From: Planctomycetaceae bacterium
GTDB taxonomy: Bacteria > Planctomycetota > Planctomycetia > Planctomycetales > Planctomycetaceae
DNA: 37,509 nt
Direction of reading: 5' to 3'
Assembly: GCA_018699955.1 (NCBI GenBank)
Contig: JABISG010000067.1
Location: forward strand, 1 to 37,509
Below the pieces are notes generated by a model. The model worked only from the letters and a program-made list of their open reading frames with translations. It searched no databases and was not told the origin of the DNA. The position numbers and the translations under genes were made by a program. This document shows positions 16,954 to 23,936 of the stretch, in pieces. Within the stretch, counting starts at the first letter, position 1; each line of letters opens with the position of its first letter.

Positions 16954-16977
16954 GTTCCCAAGCTCCGGCTTGGGAAC
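16954..16977. repeat. Perfect 10-bp hairpin, GTTCCCAAGC family
   Basis: GTTCCCAAGC, loop TCCG, then GCTTGGGAAC. It has the same architecture as the hairpin at 383-408. A degraded relative lies at 17142-17168, where the left arm is intact and the right arm has lost complementarity. Confidence 0.7.
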
Positions 16978-16998
16978 CAGAAAAGACATCGGGATTTC

Positions 16999-17074
16999 AA
17001 CCGCGGATGGCCGCGGATAAAATAGGCCAGTTGGAAGTCGGCTGCTGCTTTTCTTATCCGCGTAATCCGCGGTT
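16999..17074. repeat. Inverted repeat with CCGCGGAT arms
   Basis: The left arm starts AACCGCGGAT (16999-17020) and the right arm ends ATCCGCGGTT (17054-17074), with 33 bases between. The arms match apart from a few central bases. It looks like a small dispersed element. Confidence 0.6.
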
Positions 17075-17204
17075 CCTCCTGTAGTTGGTTGCTCGATTCC
17101 CAAACTCCTCAGCTGTTAGCACGTGAAATCTCAATTGACTGGTTCCCAAGCCGAACCTCGGAAACCAGAAAGTGAAGCATTTGTCTGGGGGTTCCCTGCG
17201 GTCG

Positions 17205-17245
17205 AACCCAGCCACCCAAACCCTGGCTTGCGCGGCGGGCTGGTA
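17205..17245 (+). repeat. Repeat module copy 2 (ACCCAGCCACCCAAACCC-type)
   Basis: Second copy of the module at 16904-16945. In this copy the degraded GTTCCCAAGC element lies upstream of the module instead of downstream, so the modules have been rearranged. Confidence 0.75.
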
Positions 17246-17348
17246 TTTTTTGTTGTGAGGCGGCACACTGGCGGGAGGCGATTTACAACGAAAAACGATG
17301 CGGGCCGTATGGGGCCGCGTTTTGCTACTTCTTTGAGGGATGACAACT

Positions 17349-18122
17349 GTGGACAAGGTACGAGCGAAACTGGCGAAAGATGAAATTGTGATGGCGGCCG
17401 GCGTCGGGCGCGTGATGCATCACAATTTGCTGCAGATCATTGGCATTCAGGGCGGGTTCGATTGCCTGTGGTTCGATCACGAACATGTCGGCATGAGCAT
17501 GAATGATCTGGAAGTTGGTACGCTGGCGGTTCGGAGTCAGGGAATGGATTGCTTCGTCCGCATTGCGCCGACCGATTACGCTTTGGTCACCCGCTCGATG
17601 GAAGCGGGCGGTGGCGGTGTGATGGCGGCCCAGATCCACACGGCCGAACAAGCCGAAGAATTCGTGCGGTGGGCGAAGTTTGCTCCGCGTGGCTATCGCG
17701 GTTTGAATACCAGCGGCTGGGACGGACAGTTTGCGTCGATTTCGCCGAAGGACTTCTGTCCGCAAGCCAACGAAAAATCATTCGTGGCGATTCAGATTGA
17801 AACGCTCACCTCGCTGGAACAATGCGACGCGATTGCCGCCATCGATGGTGTCGATCTGCTGTTCGTCGGGCCGTCGGATCTCAGCCAGAGTTTGGGTGTG
17901 ACGGGCGATTTCTTCAACCCGAAATGCATCGAAGCGCTCGACCGTGTTGGGGCGGCGTGCAAGAATCACGGCAAACACTGGGGCGCGGTTTGCGTGAGTC
18001 CCGAACACGCCGCGGCGATGGTCGAGAGAGGCTGCCGGATGTTGTCACCGACCGCCGACGTCAAAATGATCAGCGCGGGAATTGATGCGGTGAAGAAACA
18101 GTATTCGACGTATTTCGGTTAG
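17349..18122 (+). CDS. HpcH/HpaI family aldolase
   Basis: About 257 residues. The family cleaves 2-keto-3-deoxy acids to pyruvate and an aldehyde using a divalent metal, in the cytoplasm. Visible motifs are GFDCLWFDHEHVGMS (the DxEH element), FVRIAPTDYALVTRSMEAGGGGVMAAQI, the metal-binding Glu in FVAIQIETLTSLEQ and the Asp in LLFVGPSDLSQSLG. The order and spacing fit rhamnonate/2-keto-3-deoxy acid type aldolases. The GTG at 17349 is preferred because GAGGG lies nine bases before it; an ATG at 17340 directly abuts that Shine-Dalgarno and is unlikely to be used. The exact substrate is not determined. Confidence 0.87.
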   Translation: MDKVRAKLAKDEIVMAAGVGRVMHHNLLQIIGIQGGFDCLWFDHEHVGMSMNDLEVGTLAVRSQGMDCFVRIAPTDYALVTRSMEAGGGGVMAAQIHTAEQAEEFVRWAKFAPRGYRGLNTSGWDGQFASISPKDFCPQANEKSFVAIQIETLTSLEQCDAIAAIDGVDLLFVGPSDLSQSLGVTGDFFNPKCIEALDRVGAACKNHGKHWGAVCVSPEHAAAMVERGCRMLSPTADVKMISAGIDAVKKQYSTYFG

Positions 18123-18143
18123 TCGATCGTCGAGCGTCGGTTT

Positions 18144-18215
18144 GTAGCTGGATTCGCAAGAATTCAGATTCTGCAACGTTGTCGAATCCGTCTGAATTCT
18201 TGAGAATCCAGCTAC
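18144..18215. repeat. 72-base imperfect inverted repeat between convergent genes
   Basis: GTAGCTGGATTC-GC-AAGAATTCAGA on the left pairs with TCTGAATTCTT-GA-GAATCCAGCTAC on the right, with about 22 bases between. It fills the gap between the aldolase stop (18122) and the FGE-like stop (18282). This could be a small MITE-like element or a strong hairpin terminator; there is no T-tract. Confidence 0.7.
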
Positions 18216-18281
18216 GCCGATGCAAAGTGTGCAACTGCAGAACTTGAGCGGCGGGCAGGTTCTGCGCAATTCACGCGGCCG

Positions 18282-19487
18282 TCATTTCTCGCCTGTCGCT
18301 TGCCGGTGCTTTTCGATGCCGACGGCAGGCACGACGCAACGGAAACCGGTGTGGAAGGCACCGCTCATCGAGTCGCCTTTCATCCGCGAGTGGACGCTGT
18401 AGCCGATGCAATAGGTGTCGCTGCACATGAACGAACCGCCGCGCTGCACGTGCTTGGGAATCTTCGGTTCGAGTGGGTCGAAACTGTCGCTTGGTCCGGT
18501 GGGGTTCCTGCGATCGCTGTGGACGTAGTAGTCGGGGCGGTACCAGTCGGCACACCACTCCCACACGTTGCCGGTCATGTCGAACAGCCCATACGCGTTC
18601 GCCGGAAACGACTTAACCGGTGACGTTCCTTTAAAACCATCCTCGCCCCGGTCTTCGTAGGGGAAAACGCCGTGGTAAATATTGTGCGACCATTTGTCGT
18701 CCGGCTTAAATTCATCTCCCCACGGGTAATTCTTTCCCGCCAGTCCTCCGCGAGCCGCCCGTTCCCATTCGGCTTCGGTGGGTAATCGCTTGCCCGCCCA
18801 CTTGCAGTAAGCAACGGCGTCGTCCCACGAGATATGCACGACCGGGTGCTGCATGCGGTCGGTGATCGATGATTCCGGACCAAAGGGATGCCGCCAATTT
18901 GCCCCTTTTTCATACTTCCAGATCTGGTATGGCCAAAGTGGGTGATCTCTGGTCAATGTCTTCCGATTGAAAGCAGGATTGAAGCAGATTGAACCGGCCA
19001 CCAGGTTCTCGGCGGGAATTGCGTTCACGTCCTCAACCTGGCCGACGAAGTCTTCACGTTTGGGAGTTTTCTCTGCGACGGTGACGTAGCCGGTCGCATC
19101 GGTGAATTCCAGATATTGCGCGTTGGTCACTTCGGTCACGTCCATCCAGAACCCGTCGAGGACGACTTCGTGTTCGACCAATGAATCGCGGTGTTCGGGA
19201 ACGTCGGCGATGTGTTCCGGATGCTTGTCGGGCGCGCCGTCGGCATCGCCCATTACAAACGTCCCACCCGGTATCCACGCCATTCCTTTCGGCGTGGCGG
19301 CCGGCTCCTCGATGATCGGCGGACGTTCCGGATTTGGCAATTTCAGCTGCTTGCCACCCGGAGTCTCGCTGCCGTTATTCGCGTCGTTCGATGACGGAGT
19401 TGGTCCCGTTGGACCGAATGCGGCATACATCAGCAACCCGAAGGCCGCCCCCAAAGCAAACAGCGAAATCAACAGGCGGGTTTTCAT
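18282..19487 (-). CDS. Membrane-anchored formylglycine-generating-enzyme-like protein (FGE-sulfatase domain)
   Basis: 401 residues from the ATG at 19487; an upstream TTG at 19502 would add five. A signal-anchor (LLISLFALGAAFGLLMYAAFG) and a Pro/Asn-rich linker lead into an FGE-sulfatase domain from about residue 65. Motifs are WIPGGTFVMGD, EVTNAQYLEFTDATGYVT, HPVVHISWDDAVAYCKWAGKRLPTEAEWE, GNVWEWCADWY and RGGSFMCSDTYC. The last contains the C-x4-C pair (C355, C360) that binds copper in true formylglycine-generating enzymes, which oxidise a sulfatase active-site Cys to formylglycine. The pair argues for an active enzyme rather than a domain relative. No sulfatase gene is in the window. Confidence 0.88.
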   Translation of the reverse strand: MKTRLLISLFALGAAFGLLMYAAFGPTGPTPSSNDANNGSETPGGKQLKLPNPERPPIIEEPAATPKGMAWIPGGTFVMGDADGAPDKHPEHIADVPEHRDSLVEHEVVLDGFWMDVTEVTNAQYLEFTDATGYVTVAEKTPKREDFVGQVEDVNAIPAENLVAGSICFNPAFNRKTLTRDHPLWPYQIWKYEKGANWRHPFGPESSITDRMQHPVVHISWDDAVAYCKWAGKRLPTEAEWERAARGGLAGKNYPWGDEFKPDDKWSHNIYHGVFPYEDRGEDGFKGTSPVKSFPANAYGLFDMTGNVWEWCADWYRPDYYVHSDRRNPTGPSDSFDPLEPKIPKHVQRGGSFMCSDTYCIGYSVHSRMKGDSMSGAFHTGFRCVVPAVGIEKHRQATGEK

Positions 19488-19565
19488 CGAAATTCGTGCC
19501 AAATTAGAGATGAGTCACGGGGGGGGAAACTGAGCAGTCGGCTCGCCTTCGAACTGCCTGCAGTT

Positions 19566-19574
19566 ATTATAGCA
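19566..19574 (-). promoter_or_regulatory. Extended -10 promoter (TGCTATAAT) for the FGE-like gene
   Basis: On the minus strand TGC directly precedes a perfect TATAAT (19571-19566), an extended -10 box, 78 bases upstream of the ATG at 19487. No good -35 is visible, as expected for this promoter type. Confidence 0.45.
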
Positions 19575-19598
19575 TCTGCCTCAATGCTCGTCTCGCGC

Positions 19599-19634
19599 GG
19601 CCCTGTTCTTGCCGATGGCCCTGTTCTTGCCGAA
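19599..19634 (+). repeat. 18-base tandem duplication
   Basis: GGCCCTGTTCTTGCCGAT is followed at once by a second copy that differs only in the last base. It lies between the zinc-ribbon gene stop and the FGE-like promoter. A recent slippage or duplication is likely. Confidence 0.7.
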
Positions 19635-19672
19635 GACTGCGGAACGAAATCAAGAGCAGTCGCAGCACAGAG

Positions 19673-20086
19673 TCAGCGGGCGCTCTCGGGGCCGTCGGGT
19701 TTTCCCAGCGACAACCATTCGTCGTAGTCTTCGAGGAAAAACCCGCTGCCGCTCATGGCGTCGATCGAAGTCTTGTCGGCAATCCACCGTTCAAATCGTT
19801 CACTCTCTTCCGCCGAGTGATTCAACTGAATTTGTTTCAGCGTGATATAGATTCGCCCGCGATCAACTGCGAGTTCATTAAAAGTCACCGTCCGTTTTGC
19901 CAGCAAGTCTTCTTCCGACTCGGACTGTGATTCCCACGAACTGGTCGATTCGGAAACGGGATCGGGATCGCGAAGGATGAATTTGTGCTTACACATGGGA
20001 CAACGAGCCGGACGCCCGAGAATCTCACGATTCGTGACAATCAGCGCAAAGCTGCATTGGGGACATAAAATATTCATGGTCTGCAT
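19673..20086 (-). CDS. Zinc-ribbon (MJ0042-like) protein of unknown function
   Basis: 137 residues. The ATG at 20086 has AAGGA seven bases upstream, so it is preferred over the ATG at 20077. Two CxxC pairs (C8-C11 and C29-C32) form an MJ0042/GATase-like zinc ribbon: ILCPQCSF and ARCPMCKHKFIL. A Ser/Glu-rich linker follows (SESTSSWESQSESEEDL), then a helical C-terminal part with RGRIYITLKQIQLNHSAEESERFERWI. The protein is cytoplasmic by sequence. Such ribbons are common in planctomycetes, often fused to other domains; this one is short. Its role is unknown. It is downstream of the HDOD gene on the same strand, but 340 bases away. Confidence 0.75.
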   Translation of the reverse strand: MQTMNILCPQCSFALIVTNREILGRPARCPMCKHKFILRDPDPVSESTSSWESQSESEEDLLAKRTVTFNELAVDRGRIYITLKQIQLNHSAEESERFERWIADKTSIDAMSGSGFFLEDYDEWLSLGKPDGPESAR

Positions 20087-20426
20087 GAATCGTCCTTGTG
20101 TTCTCTACTCGCCTTTGTGCAGCCAATTATTTCAGCGCGAACCCAACAGTATCCAGAATGTCCCTGCGACAACTCAATAGCAAGAATTTTTTCGAGAAAT
20201 TGCTTCGATCACAATTTGGAAGAACTGTGGATTGAAAACACTCTCAAGCGACGCGACCTGAACCGTCCCACCAACTCTCATTCGAGATGGAGAGCAGACG
20301 GTCGGTTATTATCGCCTGTAGTGTCCGGCAGCTTCAAGCGGCAGCCACGCGAGTTTCGTCAAGCCGAACGAATTGGACTTGTTGGCACGGAGTCCAAGCA
20401 GTTGGAGAAGAGTATTCGGCGGCCGA
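20087..20426. other. 340-base gap with no supported gene
   Basis: Lies between the HDOD gene stop (20427) and the zinc-ribbon gene start on the same strand. I see no convincing promoter, hairpin with T-tract or conserved frame. The Shine-Dalgarno of the zinc-ribbon gene is at its left edge. Confidence 0.4.
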
Positions 20427-22205
20427 TCATTCCGGCGCGTTGATCGATTCGACCAAGTTGGCCATTTCGTCGGCATCGGGAATCGGCAGCGAAAAGAGTT
20501 TGCACGACTCTGCCGCTTTGGCAACGGATTCGGCCAGGCAAACCTTGCTTTGTGCACCCAGTTCGTCTTCGTACTTGTCGAGCAGTTGGTTGAGTGCCTG
20601 ACGACGAATCGGATGGGCCAGATCGGCCATATCGGCTAGCGCTTCGCCGATCCGCATGGAGTGCATCAGGCCGAGTTCCAACTTCGAGCGTTCGGAATTA
20701 CTGCTGTGATCGTGGTGGTCGAGAATCGGGCCGATTAACGATTGCGGGAACTTCCACTTCTGCAGCAGGGCGGCCGAAACGGCAGGATGCGACAGCTTGA
20801 GTTCCTTCTCTTCCAGTTGATGCATTCGGAGTTGGCCAACCTCGCGAACCCGCTGAATGAGGGCCGAGTATTTGTCCCCATAGCTATTGGCAAACACCAG
20901 CATTCCAATATCCTGCATCAACCCGAGAATGAATGCAGAATCGGCAGAGACGTTCTCCATTTTTTCGGCGAAGATCGAGGCCGTACTCGCCATCAGAACG
21001 CTTCGCTTGTAATACCATTTGCGCAAGTCGGCAGACCAGTTCTTCAACAACTGCGACTGAGCGGCGATCGTTGCCGAGGACACAATGAGCGAGATGACGC
21101 GTTTCGGACCTAATAGCGTGACTGCGTCCAACACCTTGGTCACTTTGCGACGCAACCCCATGCTTGAGCTGTTCGTCAATTTCAGCAGTTCGCTGATCGC
21201 CTTGGGATCAAAGGAAATGTCGTTCGCCAACTCTTTGACCGGAATATCCTCGATCTTCATCGACATATAACCGGTCAACTTGAGAACCAGTTGCGGCAGC
21301 GGCGGGACTCCTGAGAAGTCCTGCACCAGCTTGCGTGCTCTCTCCGGGACCACCTCGCTCCGCGCGGTGACATCGGACGAAAGCCCGTCGATGGATTTTA
21401 CAATGTCATCCAGATCGGCGTGAGGATCGAGGATGGTTGTGATTCCCAGCTCTTTTGCCAGCTTCTGAATTCTGTCGGTCGATTCAGACAGCAACAACGC
21501 GTTCGGACGGATCAAATCGTCGGCAAGTCGTTTGAGGATTTCCAAGCCGGTGAGAAAGCCACCCAAGTCGTTCTCGATGATGACCAGATCGATTCGCTGC
21601 TGATTCAACTGCTGCAGGAGATCTTCAGAGCCGGTCGCTGCGACTGCCAGCACGTCGATCGCAGCCAACTTCTTCGCCAACTCGTCACGGCGGTCGGAAT
21701 CCTGGATCAAGATGGTCACAATGCGTTGAGCTTGTCCAGGGTCGGCAATCAAACCGGACCCAGCCGGCGACTGTTCCTGCTCGCTCGGTTCAGCCGCTGA
21801 ACTCGCGCCAGAATCTGTCGCGGCTACCGCAACCGGTTGGTTGATCAAGCCTTTGATTGTTGATGCCAAAGCCACATAGTCAACCGGCTTGATGCAGACA
21901 TCGGCGGCACCGCGCGACATCAACGCCTGCACAATGTGGGGCTGAACGGCGTCGGTCACGACAATCGTTGGGGGACAATCGCCCGATTGAAGAAGTTCGA
22001 GACAGAAGGATTTCCCATTGCCATCTGGGATCTGCAGATCGCTCACCACCACGTCGTACGGATCGGCGGCCAACATTTCCATGGCCCGTCGACCATCGCC
22101 CACCAGTTCACAGGCAAACCCCTCGCGTTGCAGCACATCGGTCGCCTGCTCCTGCGCAAGTTCTGCGCGATCGACGACGAGTACGCGATGAGGGTTGCTT
22201 GACAT
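20427..22205 (-). CDS. HDOD-domain regulator with two receiver domains
   Basis: 592 residues, cytoplasmic. Receiver 1 (about 5-120) has the acidic residue D12, phospho-acceptor D56 (VVVSDLQIP), T84 and K106 (CIKPVD). A low-complexity linker (about 125-155) is followed by a second receiver-like domain (about 160-275). There the Asp aligned with D56 is D213 (VIIENDLGG), but the lysine position is D260 (ILDPHAD), so this copy is probably not phosphorylated normally. The HDOD domain (about 290-510) starts SGVPPLPQLVLKLTGYMS and contains ILGLMQDIGMLVFA and HHDHSS. HDOD proteins act in two-component signalling to motility, stress or cyclic-di-GMP outputs. A partner kinase is not in the window. No Shine-Dalgarno is seen. 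Confidence 0.88.
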   Translation of the reverse strand: MSSNPHRVLVVDRAELAQEQATDVLQREGFACELVGDGRRAMEMLAADPYDVVVSDLQIPDGNGKSFCLELLQSGDCPPTIVVTDAVQPHIVQALMSRGAADVCIKPVDYVALASTIKGLINQPVAVAATDSGASSAAEPSEQEQSPAGSGLIADPGQAQRIVTILIQDSDRRDELAKKLAAIDVLAVAATGSEDLLQQLNQQRIDLVIIENDLGGFLTGLEILKRLADDLIRPNALLLSESTDRIQKLAKELGITTILDPHADLDDIVKSIDGLSSDVTARSEVVPERARKLVQDFSGVPPLPQLVLKLTGYMSMKIEDIPVKELANDISFDPKAISELLKLTNSSSMGLRRKVTKVLDAVTLLGPKRVISLIVSSATIAAQSQLLKNWSADLRKWYYKRSVLMASTASIFAEKMENVSADSAFILGLMQDIGMLVFANSYGDKYSALIQRVREVGQLRMHQLEEKELKLSHPAVSAALLQKWKFPQSLIGPILDHHDHSSNSERSKLELGLMHSMRIGEALADMADLAHPIRRQALNQLLDKYEDELGAQSKVCLAESVAKAAESCKLFSLPIPDADEMANLVESINAPE

Positions 22206-22914
22206 CGTTTGTATCGACTTTAACGGCTAAGACTATCGTGGCGGTGCATGCGCGCAAAACCCATGCCCTGTATGTAGGCATCGGCAATTTCAGCCACAAC
22301 CTCAACCTGCGAACCCTGCTTGCGTATGTCTGTCACGGCAAATGGGCAAGGTGATGCCGTTGTTCCGATTGTGCACGCTTTGGGTGCCGCAAAGCCCGAC
22401 TGACCGGCGTAAACCATTGGAGGTATTGGCCCCGCTGACAGTGGAGAAACGGCTTTGTCGGCGAGAAAACGCGGCTCTTTGACTGATGTACCACGGCACC
22501 AACTGCACGCCGGAACAACACGAGAAATACCGTACGGCGATGCTGGAGCGAGTTGGTGAGAAGCCGAAGGGAATGGTGAACTCTTTGCGGCCTGTTGGAA
22601 GGCAGAAGGGGTGTGGTCGTGGACGCCGGGTGGTAAGGCGGCGGCAATGACAAGGCTTTGTCTCGATTTGATCGGTGACAATGCGATCTAGGTAAGTGGT
22701 TCGACCGTGTTGATGTGATTGATCTTTGGAATGTAGCAGTGGATTGGCGAAAAGAATCGCTTGATTGCAAGAGGGCGTCGTGTTTGCATGGGTAGAGGTC
22801 TTCCAGAGTTTTGCCGGACTACCGTATCTCGGATGACATCTCAACCGAACCGGCAACAGTTACGATGTGTCGATCCCATGAAATCTCTATCAAACTGTTC
22901 GGGAGCCGACGAAA
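22206..22914. other. 709-base unexplained stretch
   Basis: No gene is supported. Several overlapping frames of 50-185 codons are open on both strands, but none has a domain I recognise. A short plus-strand frame from the ATG at 22486 to the TGA at 22648-22650 (54 residues, starting MYHGTNCTPEQHEKY) has protein-like beginnings and turns into Arg/Gly-rich sequence. The stretch may hold remnants of a decayed gene. Left of it is the HDOD start; right of it is the HEPN-like gene. Confidence 0.5.
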
Positions 22915-23505
22915 ATGCAACACGGTAGAAATGATGAAAAAGCAATGCAGATGGAATTCGACAGTCTCCAATCCCTGCAAACTTCCATCTACTGGCTAAA
23001 AGCTGTGATCCTTCAGGGAAAACGCTCGATTGACGCACAAACGGAGCCACACAAGCACACAAATTCCGCTTTGTACAATACTACTGCAAGATTGGAAGAA
23101 TACAGTTTTCTCAACGTATGCCGAAAGGCGCACCGTTGGCTCAATGGTTTGAGTCTCGTTACGCCGGAAGCGGCCAGATTCGTGTCGTTCGAGAAATCTA
23201 TAAAGGAGGTTCGGGACAACCGTGAACACGACGAAGAGCGGTATGGCGTCAAGGGGCATCGGAAGGAACCGATGCGAAAAGCCAAATCGACCATGACCAA
23301 GCTGACCCTGAGTTCTTCTGTCTCCGTCCGCGCAGACGGGCGTCTGTTATTAGGTGGCACGGTTGATGTCGAAGTCGTAGTGAAGGCCGCAGAGTCGCTT
23401 CTCGACTCACTTCTGCTTGAGCAGCATGAACACTGGAACAAGAAGATTGATGATGTGAAAGTTGCAGAATCCTACCACATTGAACCACGATTCCGGTCGC
23501 ACTGA
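22915..23505 (+). CDS. Hypothetical protein with a possible HEPN-type RNase motif
   Basis: 196 residues; the ATG at 22915 has GGGAG nine bases before it, with alternatives at 22945 and 22951. The N-terminal 110 residues are helical, ending in SIKEVRDNREHDEERYGVKG. This contains R100-x4-H105, the Rx4-6H signature of HEPN-fold proteins, in a context (VRDxxEH.DE) also seen in HEPN-like families. The C-terminal part has two or three strands (TKLTLSSSVSVRADGRLLLG, TVDVEVVVK) and a final helix. HEPN proteins often act as ribonucleases in toxin-antitoxin and phage defence systems. Here no partner nucleotidyltransferase is adjacent. The family is inferred from one motif only. Its third positions are more AT-rich than the neighbours'. 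Confidence 0.55.
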   Translation: MQHGRNDEKAMQMEFDSLQSLQTSIYWLKAVILQGKRSIDAQTEPHKHTNSALYNTTARLEEYSFLNVCRKAHRWLNGLSLVTPEAARFVSFEKSIKEVRDNREHDEERYGVKGHRKEPMRKAKSTMTKLTLSSSVSVRADGRLLLGGTVDVEVVVKAAESLLDSLLLEQHEHWNKKIDDVKVAESYHIEPRFRSH

Positions 23506-23820
23506 TTTCGGCCTTAGAGACCAGCTGTTTTCTAGTAGACCGGAAGTGAAAAACGAATTTCAGTTTTTCGATGCCGGCCCCAGCCAGTCCCTCTGGCGAT
23601 AGTGCAAGACAAAATTTGTCGTCCCGCCACTCAGACGCGCCCGGCCAGCATTTGCAGCGTCGAAAGCCAGGAGATTCGAAACAGGGTCGTGTTCTGTGGC
23701 GAGTGTGCGTTCTGATTGACCCACCACGGCGATCCGTGGTCTCGCAAAAGACACAGTCAGTGGCTGTGTTGACGATTTCCAATTCGTCAGTCGGCGTGAC
23801 TCCTCACCACGCCGCGCACG
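23506..23820. other. 315-base gap downstream of the HEPN-like gene, with small hairpins
   Basis: Contains a seven-base perfect stem (ACCACGG, loop CGAT, CCGTGGT; 23723-23740) and a six-base stem (ACACAG / CTGTGT; 23751-23769). Open frames on the minus strand cross the region but look non-coding and show no family. The stretch could be a dispersed repeat or a structured RNA, and neither can be shown here. Confidence 0.4.
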
Positions 23821-23822
23821 AA

Positions 23823-23857
23823 AAAAGGTGCTGAAACCTCAAAGGTTACAACACCTT
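23823..23857 (-). terminator. Rho-independent terminator after tRNA-Thr
   Basis: On the minus strand AAGGTG (23857-23852) pairs with CACCTT, with an inner stem AACCT / AGGTT, followed directly by a run of T residues (the A-run at 23821-23826). It starts seven bases after the tRNA 3' end. It is the only classic hairpin-plus-T-tract terminator found in this window. Confidence 0.75.
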
Positions 23858-23863
23858 ATCAAG

Positions 23864-23936
23864 AGCCGCCGGCGAGACTCGAACTCGCGACCTGCGCATT
23901 ACGAATGCGCCGCTCTACCAACTGAGCTACAGCGGC
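23864..23936 (-). tRNA. tRNA-Thr (anticodon CGT)
   Basis: The 73-base minus-strand sequence folds as a standard cloverleaf. The acceptor arm GCCGCTG pairs with CGGCGGC. The D-arm is GCTC-AGTTGGTA-GAGC. The anticodon arm GCGCA-TTCGTAA-TGCGC places CGT at positions 34-36, reading codon ACG. The T-arm is GCGAG-TTCGAGT-CTCGC. The discriminator base is T. The 3' CCA is not encoded (CTT follows), so it must be added after transcription. Neighbours are the HEPN-like gene (convergent) and pyruvate carboxylase (divergent). Confidence 0.95.

Larger units (their letters stand above)
16747..17348. other. About 600 bases of repeat mosaic without a gene
   Basis: No supported gene. It contains two copies of a 41/42-base module (16904-16945, 17205-17245), two copies of a GTTCCCAAGC module (one a perfect hairpin at 16954-16977, one degraded at 17142-17168) and an inverted repeat of 21-22-base arms (16999-17020, 17054-17074). 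Short frames that cross it are made of repeat sequence. Confidence 0.75.

Noticed and set aside
22220..22856. Minus-strand frames of 140-185 codons upstream of the HDOD gene
   Set aside because: Three overlapping frames are open at once with no recognisable domain or start signal, so none can be chosen. Reported as unexplained DNA instead.
23249..23782. 177-codon minus-strand frame overlapping the HEPN-like gene end
   Set aside because: It is Cys/Arg-rich without domain character and overlaps a better supported gene.
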